Below are positions 31,371 through 39,974 of a stretch of DNA of 54,361 bases, piece by piece; position 1 is the first letter of the stretch; each line of letters opens with the position of its first letter. This stretch comes from Antribacter soli (GTDB lineage Bacteria > Actinomycetota > Actinomycetes > Actinomycetales > Cellulomonadaceae). A program made the translations under genes and the position numbers. The DNA lies in NCBI RefSeq assembly GCF_021568775.1, contig NZ_JAKGSG010000064.1, forward strand, positions 1 to 54,361, written 5' to 3'. The notes beneath the pieces were generated by a model. It worked only from the letters and a program-made list of their open reading frames with translations. It was not told the DNA's origin and did not search any database.

Positions 31371-34300
31371 ATGCTCCGCAGGTTGGGTGTCCGCGGGAAA
31401 ATCCTTGCGACGCTTGCCACGCCTGTCCTCGTCCTGGTCGTCCTGGCCGTCTACATCGTCGGTCAGTCGGTGCTGGACGCGCGTACCGCGTCCCAGACCG
31501 CCACCATCATGGACGCGCTCGAGTACCAGGACACGGCGGGCTCGGCCTATGCACAGGAACGTGCGCTGGCGGTTCTCGCGCGGGCCGGCAACCAGGAAGC
31601 GCTCGCCATGCTCACGCAGGCGATGCCGGACCTGGACGAGGAAGGCAAGCCCATCACCGACGCGAGCGGCGCCCCGCAGATGGGCCCGTCCGCTCAGGAA
31701 CGGACGAACCTCGCCCTCGACGAGCGCGACGACTTCTTCCGGGGACTGGACATCGCGGCGCTCGACCCGCAGGTCCAGGATGCGGTCGACAAGACCATGG
31801 GGGACCGTGAGGGCGTCCTGGAGCTCCAGGGGCAGACCGCCGGCCTCCTGCTGACCCCGGGCGCCACGGCCGACGAGTACACCTCGTACATCGACGGGGC
31901 GCTCGACGTCGCCCGGCAGCTCGCGGACACCTCCGGCGACCGTGAGCTCGCGCTCCGCCTCGAGGCGTACATCTCGATGGACGACGCGATGCTGACCAAC
32001 ACGCTGGAGCGGCCGTTCGCCCAGATCTACATGGGCAAGCTGCAGGCCTCGATGACGCCCAGCGCTGCCGAGACCACCAACCTTGCGACGCTCGCCAACA
32101 CCCTGAACATCCAGGTCGACACCGCGCAGCGGTACATGGACCGCCTCGGCTTCAACTTCGAGGTCGCGCCGCTGACCGGCGACTACCTGACCGGTCACGA
32201 GACGTTCGCGCAGTCCGTGGCCACGCAGAACTCGGTCTGGTTCGCCGGGTTCGCCGACGCCTCGAACAAGTGGGTCGTCGACAACCGCCTGGTGCGCGAC
32301 GAGCTCCGCGCGGACGCCACCGCCTGGGCGCAGGCCGAGTCCGAGCTCGCGTCGCAGCGCGCCATGGCAACCGCCGTCGGCGCGCTCGTGATCGTCGTGA
32401 TCTCGATCATCACCGCGCTCGTGATCGCCCGTCGCCTGGTGAGCCCGCTGCGCCGCCTCACCGACGCCGCCGGTGACGTCCGTGACCGCCTGCCCACCCT
32501 GGTGGAGCAGGTGTCGGTGCCCGGCCAGGGCCCGAGCCTCGAGCTCGAGCCGATCCCGGTCGAGTCGCTCGACGAGATCGGTCAGCTCGCCGCCGCGTTC
32601 AACGACGTGAACCGGACCACGATCGAGGTCGCCCGCGAGCAGGCCGCCCTCCGTGGCTCCATCGCTGAGATGTTCGTCAACGTCGCCCGTCGTGACCAGG
32701 TGCTGCTGAACCGCCAGCTCGCGTTCCTGGACGACCTCGAGCGTTCCGAGGAAGACCCGTCGACCCTGTCGAACCTCTTCCGCCTCGACCACCTCGCGAC
32801 CCGTATGCGCCGCAACGCCGAGTCGCTGCTCGTCCTCGCCGGGATCGACTCGGGCCGCCGGGTGCGCCAGCCCATGCCGGTCTCCGACGTGATCCGTACC
32901 GCGTCCTCCGAGATCGAGCTGTACGACCGCGTGCGCCTCAACCTCGTCGTGGACCCGCTGATGCTGGGCCACAACGCGCTGAACGCCGCGCACCTCCTGG
33001 CCGAGCTCCTGGAGAACGCGACCATGTTCTCCGAGCCGCACACGCCGGTGGACGTCACGACGTCGCGCGACTCGTTCGGCGTCACCGTCATCGTGCGCGA
33101 CCACGGCCTCGGCATGACCGCGGACGAGCTCACGGAGGCCAACCGCAAGGTCACGAGCCGCGCGGCCTCGGACGCCGTCGGCGCCCAGCGCCTGGGCCTC
33201 TTCGTGGTCGGCCGCCTGGCGGACCGCCTCGGTGCGTCGGTCGACTTCGCGAGCGGCCAGGACGGCACCGGCACGCAGGTGACGGTCCGCTTCCCCGCGG
33301 TCCTGTTCCTCCCGGACGACGCGGTGCCGCTGCCCCAGCCCACCGACCCCCTGGAGGCGGCGACCCAGGCCGCGGCCGCGCAGTACCAGGGCATGCCGGG
33401 CGGTCAGCCGGGCAGCACGGCGTACCAGAACCCTGCGCCGGCCTTCGCGTCCGGTCCGTCGACCACGTCGATGGCCACGCAGCAGAACCCGGCCCCGGCG
33501 TTCGGCGGCAACTTCGGGGGCAACGCGGCGCAGCCGCTGCCGAGTGCGACGAGCTCCCTCGTCGCCCAGCCGGAGGCGCCCGTCGCCGTCCCTGTCGACC
33601 TCGACGCGCTCACCGACGGCACGACGGCCCTGGGCCTGGCCCGCCGGCGCACCTCGCGCCCTGGCGAGGGCTCGCCGAGCGAGCGCTTCCCCATGCAGAC
33701 GGCGACCGGCTCGATCGTCCTGCCGCCGCTGGTCACGCCTGAGCTGCCGACGGACATGCAGCCGTCGGCCGGCGACGACCAGTGGAGCCCGCCGTCGATG
33801 ACGGACGTCAAGCCGTCGCCGAGCGCGCTGCCGAGCCGGAGCCGTAACGCCGCTCCGGCGCAGCCCCCGGCGCCGCTCTTCGAGGACGTGCCGGTGACAC
33901 CGGTGCTGGACGTCGACCAGCGCAGCGCGCTGTTCTCGAGCTTCCGGTCGCTGAACACGATGGGCGTGCAGGACGCCTCGCCGCAGGCGCTCCAGCTCGA
34001 CCCGATCACGCAGGACCCGGCCGCGCTGCCGGGCTCTGCGGAGGACACGAGCGTCATGCGCTTCCCGGCGAGCGGGCAGCCCTCGGTGGCTCCGCCGCCG
34101 CCGCCGGCGCCCGTGGCGGTGCCGCAGTACCCGGCGCCCGACCGGTCCTTCGGTCAGTCGTTCGGTCAGTCCTACGGCCAGCCGGGTCAGGCCTCCGGCG
34201 GGCAGAGCACGAGCCTCGGCTCCGTGGCCGCGCCCGACGAGGACGAGATCCCCGGGGACCTGCGCTACGAGGCGCTGCCCGCGTTCGAGGAGCTCATGGA

Positions 34301-35543
34301 GAACCTGCCGACGCGCCGGTCCATCCGTGAGGGCGGCAAGCCGGCGAACAAGCAGCGGGGCATCTTCGGGCGTCGCCCGAACGGTCAGCCCGCCACGGGC
34401 GAGCTGCGGACCTACCAGCCGGCCGAGCCGACGCCGGTGTCGCAGCCGCTCCCCGCGGTCGAGCTGCCGACGGTCTCGTACTCGCAGCCGTCGCCGTCGA
34501 CCGGCTTCGGGCCCACGACGGGATACCAGCCCGCGGTGAACCCGGCTCAGGCCCCGGCCGACCCGGTGTACCAGAAGGGCTTCCAGGAGGGTTACGAGAA
34601 GGCGCTGCGCGAGTCGCAGCCTCCCGCGGCCCCGATGCCCTTCACCGGGCCGTCCCCGGCCGTCCCGGGCTCTGCGGTCCCGGCTGCGCAGCCCAAGATG
34701 AGCCCGGTGCCGGCCGCGTCGCAGGCGACGGTCCCCGTCGAGGGCTACGCGCCGGTGGAGAACTTCGGTCCGGTGGAGTCCTTCGCACCGGTCGAGAGCT
34801 TCGGTCCGGTGGAGTCCTTCGCACCGGTCGAGAGCTTCGGTCCGGTGGAGTCCTTCGCGCCGGTCGAGAGCTTCGCCTCGGCACCGGTGGCCTCACCGGT
34901 CACGGAGATCGTGCCGATCGCACCGAGGCCGACGGCGCCGCTGCCGGCCGAGGCAGCACCGGCCCGGGTGACGAACCAGTACTCCGAGCCCAACCGGGCC
35001 GGAGCCGGCTACGAGTCGCTGTCCTACGCCGAGCCGGCTCAGCCGGCCGCGGCACCGGCCCCCGCCCCGGCCCCGGCCGCCGGCGTGGCCGACACGCTGG
35101 ACCCGCTGGACCCGGGATACGTCCGCGACTCCGTCGAGGCGCGGTCCGAGTGGATGGCGTCCGCCGTCCTCTACGAGGAGATGACGAGCCTCCTGCGCAG
35201 GGGGGCTTACCAGGAAGACGACGTGGTACCCGAGAACGACGCTTACCGTCCTGCTGCCCACACCCCGGAGCCGGCGGCTCCCAGCGGCCTGACCCGTCGC
35301 GAGCGAGGCGCCTCCGGAACCGGCGTGGGCGACACGGTCGACCGGCTCTCGGCCCGCATCGAACGTGATCCCGAGCAGCTCCGCTCCCGGCTGTCCGCAT
35401 TCCAGTCGGCTACTGCGCGTGGTCGTTCGGAGGCCGACGCCGGGCGTGGGACGGAGAACGATCCCGGAAATCAGGAGGGGGCCTCGACGTGGGCACCCTC
35501 GACGATGAATCATGTCCCTGACTCAGCGCCGCAGTCGCGGTGA
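31371..35543 (+). CDS. cvnA: Conservon sensor histidine kinase-like protein
   Basis: A 1390-residue protein. It has a first helix (ILATLATPVLVLVVLAVYIV), an extracellular sensor region (about 34-328; nitrate/nitrite-sensor-like in family), a second helix (about 330-352), HAMP linker, and a dimerisation region with NVARRDQVLLNRQLAFLDDLE and LDHLATRMRRNAESLLVLAG in place of a standard phospho-histidine motif. The ATPase domain has the N-box HLLAELLENATMFS and DHGLGM. Residues about 660-1390 are a long Pro/Ala/Gln-rich disordered tail with internal repeats. ATG 31371 follows GGAGAGAGG. It starts a cvnABCD operon, which signals through a GTPase; the signal is unknown. Confidence 0.93.
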   Translation: MLRRLGVRGKILATLATPVLVLVVLAVYIVGQSVLDARTASQTATIMDALEYQDTAGSAYAQERALAVLARAGNQEALAMLTQAMPDLDEEGKPITDASGAPQMGPSAQERTNLALDERDDFFRGLDIAALDPQVQDAVDKTMGDREGVLELQGQTAGLLLTPGATADEYTSYIDGALDVARQLADTSGDRELALRLEAYISMDDAMLTNTLERPFAQIYMGKLQASMTPSAAETTNLATLANTLNIQVDTAQRYMDRLGFNFEVAPLTGDYLTGHETFAQSVATQNSVWFAGFADASNKWVVDNRLVRDELRADATAWAQAESELASQRAMATAVGALVIVVISIITALVIARRLVSPLRRLTDAAGDVRDRLPTLVEQVSVPGQGPSLELEPIPVESLDEIGQLAAAFNDVNRTTIEVAREQAALRGSIAEMFVNVARRDQVLLNRQLAFLDDLERSEEDPSTLSNLFRLDHLATRMRRNAESLLVLAGIDSGRRVRQPMPVSDVIRTASSEIELYDRVRLNLVVDPLMLGHNALNAAHLLAELLENATMFSEPHTPVDVTTSRDSFGVTVIVRDHGLGMTADELTEANRKVTSRAASDAVGAQRLGLFVVGRLADRLGASVDFASGQDGTGTQVTVRFPAVLFLPDDAVPLPQPTDPLEAATQAAAAQYQGMPGGQPGSTAYQNPAPAFASGPSTTSMATQQNPAPAFGGNFGGNAAQPLPSATSSLVAQPEAPVAVPVDLDALTDGTTALGLARRRTSRPGEGSPSERFPMQTATGSIVLPPLVTPELPTDMQPSAGDDQWSPPSMTDVKPSPSALPSRSRNAAPAQPPAPLFEDVPVTPVLDVDQRSALFSSFRSLNTMGVQDASPQALQLDPITQDPAALPGSAEDTSVMRFPASGQPSVAPPPPPAPVAVPQYPAPDRSFGQSFGQSYGQPGQASGGQSTSLGSVAAPDEDEIPGDLRYEALPAFEELMENLPTRRSIREGGKPANKQRGIFGRRPNGQPATGELRTYQPAEPTPVSQPLPAVELPTVSYSQPSPSTGFGPTTGYQPAVNPAQAPADPVYQKGFQEGYEKALRESQPPAAPMPFTGPSPAVPGSAVPAAQPKMSPVPAASQATVPVEGYAPVENFGPVESFAPVESFGPVESFAPVESFGPVESFAPVESFASAPVASPVTEIVPIAPRPTAPLPAEAAPARVTNQYSEPNRAGAGYESLSYAEPAQPAAAPAPAPAPAAGVADTLDPLDPGYVRDSVEARSEWMASAVLYEEMTSLLRRGAYQEDDVVPENDAYRPAAHTPEPAAPSGLTRRERGASGTGVGDTVDRLSARIERDPEQLRSRLSAFQSATARGRSEADAGRGTENDPGNQEGASTWAPSTMNHVPDSAPQSR
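34764..34871. repeat. 36-bp coding tandem repeat in cvnA
   Basis: TTCGGTCCGGTGGAGTCCTT starts three nearly identical 36-base units (34764, 34800, 34836) encoding FGPVESFAPVES. The units differ at a single base in the last copy. They lie in the disordered tail, so copy number is probably variable between strains. Confidence 0.85.
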
Positions 35544-35581
35544 CCAGCGCGTCTGTGGATTCTGACTAGGAGGAACAGAGA

Positions 35582-36028
35582 GTGACCCTCAGCACCGAAG
35601 CAACGAATTTCGGGTGGCTGCTCGACAACTTCGTGCGCACTGTCCCGGGGAGCCGCCACACGCTCGTGGTGTCCGCGGACGGCCTGCTCATGGCGATGTC
35701 GGACCAGTTGGACCGCACGAGCGCGGACCAGCTCGCAGCCATCGTCTCCGGCATGTCGAGCCTCACCCGTGGTGCCGCTCGCCAGCTCAACGGCGGGAAC
35801 GTCCGGCAGTCCATCGTCGAGATGGACAACGGCTTCCTCTTCCTGATGAACGTCTCGAACGGGTCGGTGCTGGGCGTGGTTGCCGAGACCACGTGCGACA
35901 TCGGCCTCATCGGCTACGAGATGGCCCTGCTCGTCTCCCGCACGGAGGCCACGCTCACCCCGCAGCTGATCGCGGAGATGCGTGGCAGCCTCCCGGTTGA
36001 CGGGCAGTCCCGAGCCAACGTGGGATGA
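35582..36028 (+). CDS. cvnB: Roadblock/LC7 domain protein (conservon B)
   Basis: A 148-residue protein with a single Roadblock/LC7 fold: RHTLVVSADGLLMAMSD, then SGMSSLTRGAARQLNGG, and a GVVAETTCDIGLIGYEMALLV helix. Such proteins control the partner GTPase of conservons. GTG 35582 has AGGAGGAACAGAG upstream, a strong ribosome site. Confidence 0.94.
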   Translation: MTLSTEATNFGWLLDNFVRTVPGSRHTLVVSADGLLMAMSDQLDRTSADQLAAIVSGMSSLTRGAARQLNGGNVRQSIVEMDNGFLFLMNVSNGSVLGVVAETTCDIGLIGYEMALLVSRTEATLTPQLIAEMRGSLPVDGQSRANVG

Positions 36029-36038
36029 GGTCTCGACG

Positions 36039-36452
36039 ATGACGTACGCACCTTTCGGTTCCCAGGGCGGTTATGGCGACGTCCACGAGACGTCGACGGT
36101 CCGTCCCTACGCGGTCACCGGAGGCCGGGTTCGGTCGGCCACGTCCGACCTGCCGCTCGAGGCCCTCGTGGAGGTCCTGCCCGGGGCGGTCAGCAGCTAC
36201 GGTCTGCCCCCGGAGAAGCGCGCGATCCTCCAGCACGCCGCGCACACGTACGTGTCCATCGCCGAGCTCTCGGCCCTGCTTCGCCTACCCCTGGGTGTCG
36301 TGCGGATCCTCGTGGCGGACATGCAGGAGGAGGGGCACGTCACCGTGCACACCTCGACCCCGGTCAATGTCCACACAGGCCACGACAGCTCGAACTCTGG
36401 CCTGTCGCTGAGCGTCTTGGAGAGTGTTCTCAATGGCATTTCCGCCCTCTGA
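36039..36452 (+). CDS. cvnC: DUF742 protein (conservon C)
   Basis: A 137-residue protein of the DUF742 family: VRPYAVTGGRVRSA, then a winged-helix-like ILQHAAHTYVSIAELSALLRLPLGVVRILVADM region. In known conservons this is the third gene. ATG 36039 lies ten bases after the cvnB stop. The 3' end overlaps the GTPase gene start region. Confidence 0.93.
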   Translation: MTYAPFGSQGGYGDVHETSTVRPYAVTGGRVRSATSDLPLEALVEVLPGAVSSYGLPPEKRAILQHAAHTYVSIAELSALLRLPLGVVRILVADMQEEGHVTVHTSTPVNVHTGHDSSNSGLSLSVLESVLNGISAL

Positions 36453-37236
36453 CCGTTCGGGCCCGAGCTGGGCCCCGGTCTCCGGTCCGTCTGTCGGCGC
36501 GGCGGCGCCGGCACGGCAGAGCGTGCTCGGCGGGGGTGCGGCGCCTACGGCCGCCGCCGCCCCGACGCCGCCGCCCGCCAGGGCCGTCCAGGCGCAGCCG
36601 GCCCCGCCCGTGGTCCAGCAGCCCCCGGCCGCGCCCGCGGCCGCCAAGGCCCCGGCTGTCGCCCGCACCGCGCCGACCGTCGTGAAGATCGTCGTCGCCG
36701 GTGGCTTCGCCGTCGGCAAGACGACGTTCATCGGCTCGATCTCGGACGTGGAGCCACTGAACACCGAGGCCGCGATGACGGAGCACTCCGTCGGCGTGGA
36801 CGACGCCGGCGGTGTGACGGACCGCAAGACCACCACCACGGTGGCCATGGACTTCGGTCGTGTCGAGCTCCCGGGTAACCTGTGGCTGTACCTGTTCGGC
36901 ACGCCCGGCCAGGACCGCTTCCTGTTCATGTGGGACGACCTGGTCCGCGGTGCGATCGGCGCCGTGGTCCTCGTGGACACCGACCGCCTGGAGCAGTGCT
37001 TCCCGGCGATCGACTACTTCGAGTCGCGCAACATCCCGTTCGTCGTGGGCGTCAACTGCTTCGACGGCGTGGCCAAGCACCGGCTCGAGGACGTCCGCGA
37101 GGCGCTCCAGATCCCCGCGCACGTGCCGATGCTCTACACGGACGCCCGTTCGCGTGCCGCGACCAAGCAGACGCTCATCTCGCTGGTCCAGCTCGCCATG
37201 CGCGCGCTGCGGGCCGGCAAGGCAGCTCAGAGCTGA
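36424..37236 (+). CDS. cvnD: Conservon GTPase (CvnD)
   Basis: A 270-residue GTP-binding protein. The N-terminal ~80 residues are Pro/Ala-rich and disordered. The G-domain has a P-loop GGFAVGKTT (about residue 93), a G3-like LFGTPGQDRF, and a NCFD in place of the NKxD G4 motif. GTG 36424 or ATG 36433 are both possible starts; both overlap the cvnC end, so translation is coupled. It ends the cvnABCD operon. Confidence 0.93.
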   Translation: MFSMAFPPSDRSGPSWAPVSGPSVGAAAPARQSVLGGGAAPTAAAAPTPPPARAVQAQPAPPVVQQPPAAPAAAKAPAVARTAPTVVKIVVAGGFAVGKTTFIGSISDVEPLNTEAAMTEHSVGVDDAGGVTDRKTTTTVAMDFGRVELPGNLWLYLFGTPGQDRFLFMWDDLVRGAIGAVVLVDTDRLEQCFPAIDYFESRNIPFVVGVNCFDGVAKHRLEDVREALQIPAHVPMLYTDARSRAATKQTLISLVQLAMRALRAGKAAQS

Positions 37237-37346
37237 CGCCCGCCGGTTCGCCGAGGTGGTCGCCCGACGGACGACCACCTCGGCGGACCTGTCGGCTCGG
37301 CTCGCTAGACTGGGCCGCCGCGGGGCCGCGCGTCGGTCGACCGCGA

Positions 37347-37431
37347 GGAGGGCTGACAGAGCGGCCTAATGTGACGGTCTTGAAAACCGTTGTGCGGCAA
37401 CGCACCGGGGGTTCGAATCCCTCGCCCTCCG
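37347..37431 (+). tRNA. tRNA-Ser (anticodon TGA)
   Basis: The cloverleaf has a GGAGGGC/GCCCTCC acceptor stem. The anticodon stem ACGGT/ACCGT encloses CTTGAAA, giving TGA. A long variable arm (GTGCGGCAACGCAC region) is typical of serine tRNAs. The CCA end is not clearly encoded. Confidence 0.93.
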
Positions 37432-37467
37432 CCCCACCACCTCGGCAAGACCGTCAGGGCAGCCGGC

Positions 37468-39177
37468 TCAGGTGATGTCCACGATGCGCAGGCGCAGCGC
37501 GCCCGGGGCCGCCTCCGGCACCGCGGGTGACCGCGGCACCACCGGGGCGAGCCGCTGGTAGGGCGCCCCGAGCACCGGGCGCGGATCCTCCTCGTCCCGG
37601 TTGGGCCACAGCGCGCACGCGCGTTCCGCCTGGGCGGTGATCGTGAGCGACGGGTTGACGCCGAGGTTCGCCGTGACGGCGGAGCCGTCCATGACGTGCA
37701 GCCCCGGGTGCCCGAACGTGCGCAGGTACGGGTCGACGACGCCGTCCTCGGGCGTGGCGCCGATGGCGCACCCGCCCAGGATGTGAGCGGTCATGGGGAT
37801 GTCGAAGGGGTCGCCGACCGTGCCGCCCGCCATCCCGCCCATGCGCCGCGCCATGTGGCGCACCGCTTCGTGCCCCTGCGGGATCCACGAGGGGTTGGGG
37901 GCGCCGGTGCCCTGGCGCGACGTGAGGGCACGGCCGAGGAGGCCCGGGCGCGTGTACGTCGTCAGCGAGTTGTCGCGGCTCTGCATGACGAGGGCGATGA
38001 CGGTGCGCTCGGACCAGCGGCGCCAGTCGACGAGCATCGGCAGCTTGTCGAGGTTGCGAGCCAGCACGCCCAGCCAGCGCAGGAACCGCGAGCCGGGTCC
38101 CCCGTCCACGAGGACGTGCTGCAGGGCCGCCATCACGTTGGACCCGTGGCCGTAGCGGACGGGCTCCACGTGCGTGTTCTCGTCCGGGTAGAAGGACGAG
38201 GTGATCGCGACGCCTCGCGAGTGGTCGACGTCGGACACCCTGCGGGTCATCGAGCCGAGCAGGGCCTCCGAGTTGGTGCGCGTGAGGTGCCCGAGACGGG
38301 GCGACAGCCGGGGGAGGGCACCCGTGTCCTTCATGCGGTGCAGCAGCTTCTGCGTGCCGAGCGTCCCGGCGGCGAGGACGACCTGCCCGGCGGTGAACCT
38401 GCGCCGTCCGAGCCCGCGCGGCCGCCCCGTGCGGTGGCTGAGGACCTCGTAGCCGCCGTCGGGGAGGGGGCGGACGACGTCGGCTGTCGTGAGGGGGTGC
38501 ACCTGCGCCCCGGCGTGCTCCGCGAGGAAGAGGTAGTTCTTCACGAGCGTGTTCTTGGCGCCGTGCCGGCAGCCGGTCATGCACTCGCCGCACTCGATGC
38601 AGCCGTGACGCTCGGGGCCGGCGCCGCCGAAGTACGGGTCGGCCGCGGTCTCCCCGGGCCGGGGCGCCGCGGCGCCCTCCGGCCCGAACCAGACGCCGAC
38701 GCGCGCGGGACGAAAGGTCTCGGGCACGCCCATGTCGGCCGCCACCTGGCGCATCAGGTCGTCGGCGGGGGACCTGGCGTGGTACTCGACGACGCCGAGC
38801 ATCCGCTCGGCCTGGTCGTAGTACGGCGCGAGCTCCGCCTTCCAGTCCGTGATCCCGTTCCACGCAGGGTCGGCGTAGAAGGGATCGAGGGGCCGGTAGA
38901 GCGTGTTGGCATAGACGAGGGACCCGCCGCCGACCCCCGCGCCGGCCAGGCACAGGACGTTGCGCAGCAGGTACAGGCGCTGGATGCCGTAGCAGCCGAG
39001 GGCGGGCGCCCAGAGGAACTGCCGCAGGTGCCACGAGGTCTTCGCGAACTCGTCGTCGGCGAAGCGACGACCCGACTCGAGCACGCCGACCCGGTAGCCC
39101 TTCTCCGTGAGGCGCAGGGAGGCGACGCTGCCCCCGAAGCCCGAGCCGATCACCAGGACGTCGTAGTCGTGGTCCAT
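37468..39177 (-). CDS. GMC-family oxidoreductase with cysteine cluster
   Basis: A 569-residue FAD enzyme resembling the cholesterol-oxidase-like GMC branch. The FAD-binding VIGSGFGGSVAS lies at residue about 10. The N-terminal part has GAGVGGGSLVYAN. A cluster CIECGECMTGCRHGAKN (about residue 190) carries four closely spaced cysteines, as in a ferredoxin-like site. The C-terminus has TAHILGGCAIG and DGSAVTANLGVNPSLTITA, which complete the GMC signature. The substrate, perhaps a sterol or other alcohol, is unknown. ATG 39177 gives the usual MDHDYDVLVIG start. It is convergent with the conservon. Confidence 0.85.
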   Translation of the reverse strand: MDHDYDVLVIGSGFGGSVASLRLTEKGYRVGVLESGRRFADDEFAKTSWHLRQFLWAPALGCYGIQRLYLLRNVLCLAGAGVGGGSLVYANTLYRPLDPFYADPAWNGITDWKAELAPYYDQAERMLGVVEYHARSPADDLMRQVAADMGVPETFRPARVGVWFGPEGAAAPRPGETAADPYFGGAGPERHGCIECGECMTGCRHGAKNTLVKNYLFLAEHAGAQVHPLTTADVVRPLPDGGYEVLSHRTGRPRGLGRRRFTAGQVVLAAGTLGTQKLLHRMKDTGALPRLSPRLGHLTRTNSEALLGSMTRRVSDVDHSRGVAITSSFYPDENTHVEPVRYGHGSNVMAALQHVLVDGGPGSRFLRWLGVLARNLDKLPMLVDWRRWSERTVIALVMQSRDNSLTTYTRPGLLGRALTSRQGTGAPNPSWIPQGHEAVRHMARRMGGMAGGTVGDPFDIPMTAHILGGCAIGATPEDGVVDPYLRTFGHPGLHVMDGSAVTANLGVNPSLTITAQAERACALWPNRDEEDPRPVLGAPYQRLAPVVPRSPAVPEAAPGALRLRIVDIT

Positions 39178-39281
39178 GTGGGAAACGTACCCGTTACTGA
39201 GGGGACCTTGAAGAAGCGCCCCGCTTTTGCTCCTTGGCCCCGGCGACCGGTACCCTGGGCCGCGCGGTGCCTGCACCGCGA

Positions 39282-39373
39282 GGAGACGTCGCATAGTCAG
39301 GTCTAGTGCGCCACCCTGCTAAGGTGGTAACGGAGCAATCCGTTCGAGGGTTCAAATCCCTCCGTCTCCGCCA
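39282..39373 (+). tRNA. tRNA-Ser (anticodon GCT)
   Basis: Acceptor stem GGAGACG/CGTCTCC; anticodon loop CTGCTAA gives GCT. A long variable arm is present, and CCA is encoded at 39371-39373. Class II tRNA architecture is clear. Confidence 0.94.
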
Positions 39374-39375
39374 GG

Positions 39376-39410
39376 AAGGCTCCGGCTGCGCATGACGCCC
39401 GGGGCCTTTT
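39376..39410 (+). terminator. Rho-independent terminator after tRNA-Ser(GCT)
   Basis: AAGGCTCCGG (39376-39385) pairs with CCGGGGCCTT (39399-39408; one T-G wobble), and the following two bases are T, making a short run TTTT overall. It starts three bases after the tRNA end. Confidence 0.6.
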
Positions 39411-39537
39411 CTGATGCGACGCTCCTCGCGCGCCCGGTCGCGTGGCCTGTGTCACGAACCAGGAATCCGGTTTGGACACCCGGCCGGGAGGCGGTAGTGT
39501 TCTGGTCGGCCGGTCACCACGGTGGCCGTCGCACAAT

Positions 39538-39610
39538 GCGCCCGTAGCTCAACGGATAGAGCATCTGACTACGGATCAGAAGGTTGGGGGTTCGAATCCC
39601 TTCGGGCGCA
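39538..39610 (+). tRNA. tRNA-Arg (anticodon ACG)
   Basis: Acceptor stem GCGCCCG/CGGGCGC; anticodon stem CTGA...TCAG around CTACGGA, giving ACG. Length is 73 bases, with discriminator A and no encoded CCA. Confidence 0.95.
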
Positions 39611-39620
39611 CATTCCGAGA

Positions 39621-39660
39621 AGCCAGGCCCGACCAGCATCCATGCTGGTCGGGCCTGGCT
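39621..39660 (+). terminator. Long perfect hairpin after tRNA-Arg
   Basis: Arms 39621-39639 and 39642-39660 pair perfectly over 19 bases with a two-base nominal loop. No T-run follows. It ends the tRNA-Arg transcript and could also act from the other strand. Confidence 0.75.
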
Positions 39661-39805
39661 CGTCTCTGGGCCCTCACGCTGACCTCACGCTGACCTCAGG
39701 CGCCTCCAGGGGCCCACGGTCGCCCGCGGGCGCACGCGGGCTGCCCGGGTGAAGCCCCGGCGCAGCCCGAGGCGCCGGCGCAGCAGCATCGCCGCGGCCT
39801 GGGAG

Positions 39806-39848
39806 AACGCGGGCCGCGTTGACCCGGGGGGCGAGTTCTCGCTACCTT
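39806..39848 (+). promoter_or_regulatory. Promoter and palindrome of the first solute-binding-protein gene
   Basis: TTGACC (39819-39824), 18-base spacer, TACCTT (39843-39848). A palindrome AACGCGG-G-CCGCGTT (39806-39820) overlaps the -35 from upstream. The second binding-protein gene has the same arrangement at 41165-41209. Confidence 0.65.
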
Positions 39849-39974
39849 CTCCCGGGCGCACCGTCCACCGGACGCCTGCCCTCGGCGGCAGGCGTGCGCG
39901 AGAACATGGCGCTCCGCACGGAGCGAGTCGCGAACCGCGTCGCCGGCAAACCACTGCCAGAAGGAGTCCCTCTC

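Larger units (their letters stand above)
39611..39974. other. Intergenic region: tRNA terminator, importer promoter, structured leader
   Basis: No gene in these 364 bases. They contain a perfect 19-bp hairpin (39621-39660) after tRNA-Arg, the promoter of the first solute-binding-protein gene (TTGACC 39819-39824, TACCTT 39843-39848), and a leader of about 120 bases with two hairpins (39872-39895 and 39910-39925). Confidence 0.75.

Noticed and set aside
34764-34871. Possible CRISPR-like array in cvnA
   Set aside because: The 36-bp units are contiguous, in frame and encode a regular peptide.
39611-39974. Known riboswitch in the importer leader
   Set aside because: I looked for TPP, cobalamin and guanidine-type core sequences and found none; only unclassified hairpins are seen.
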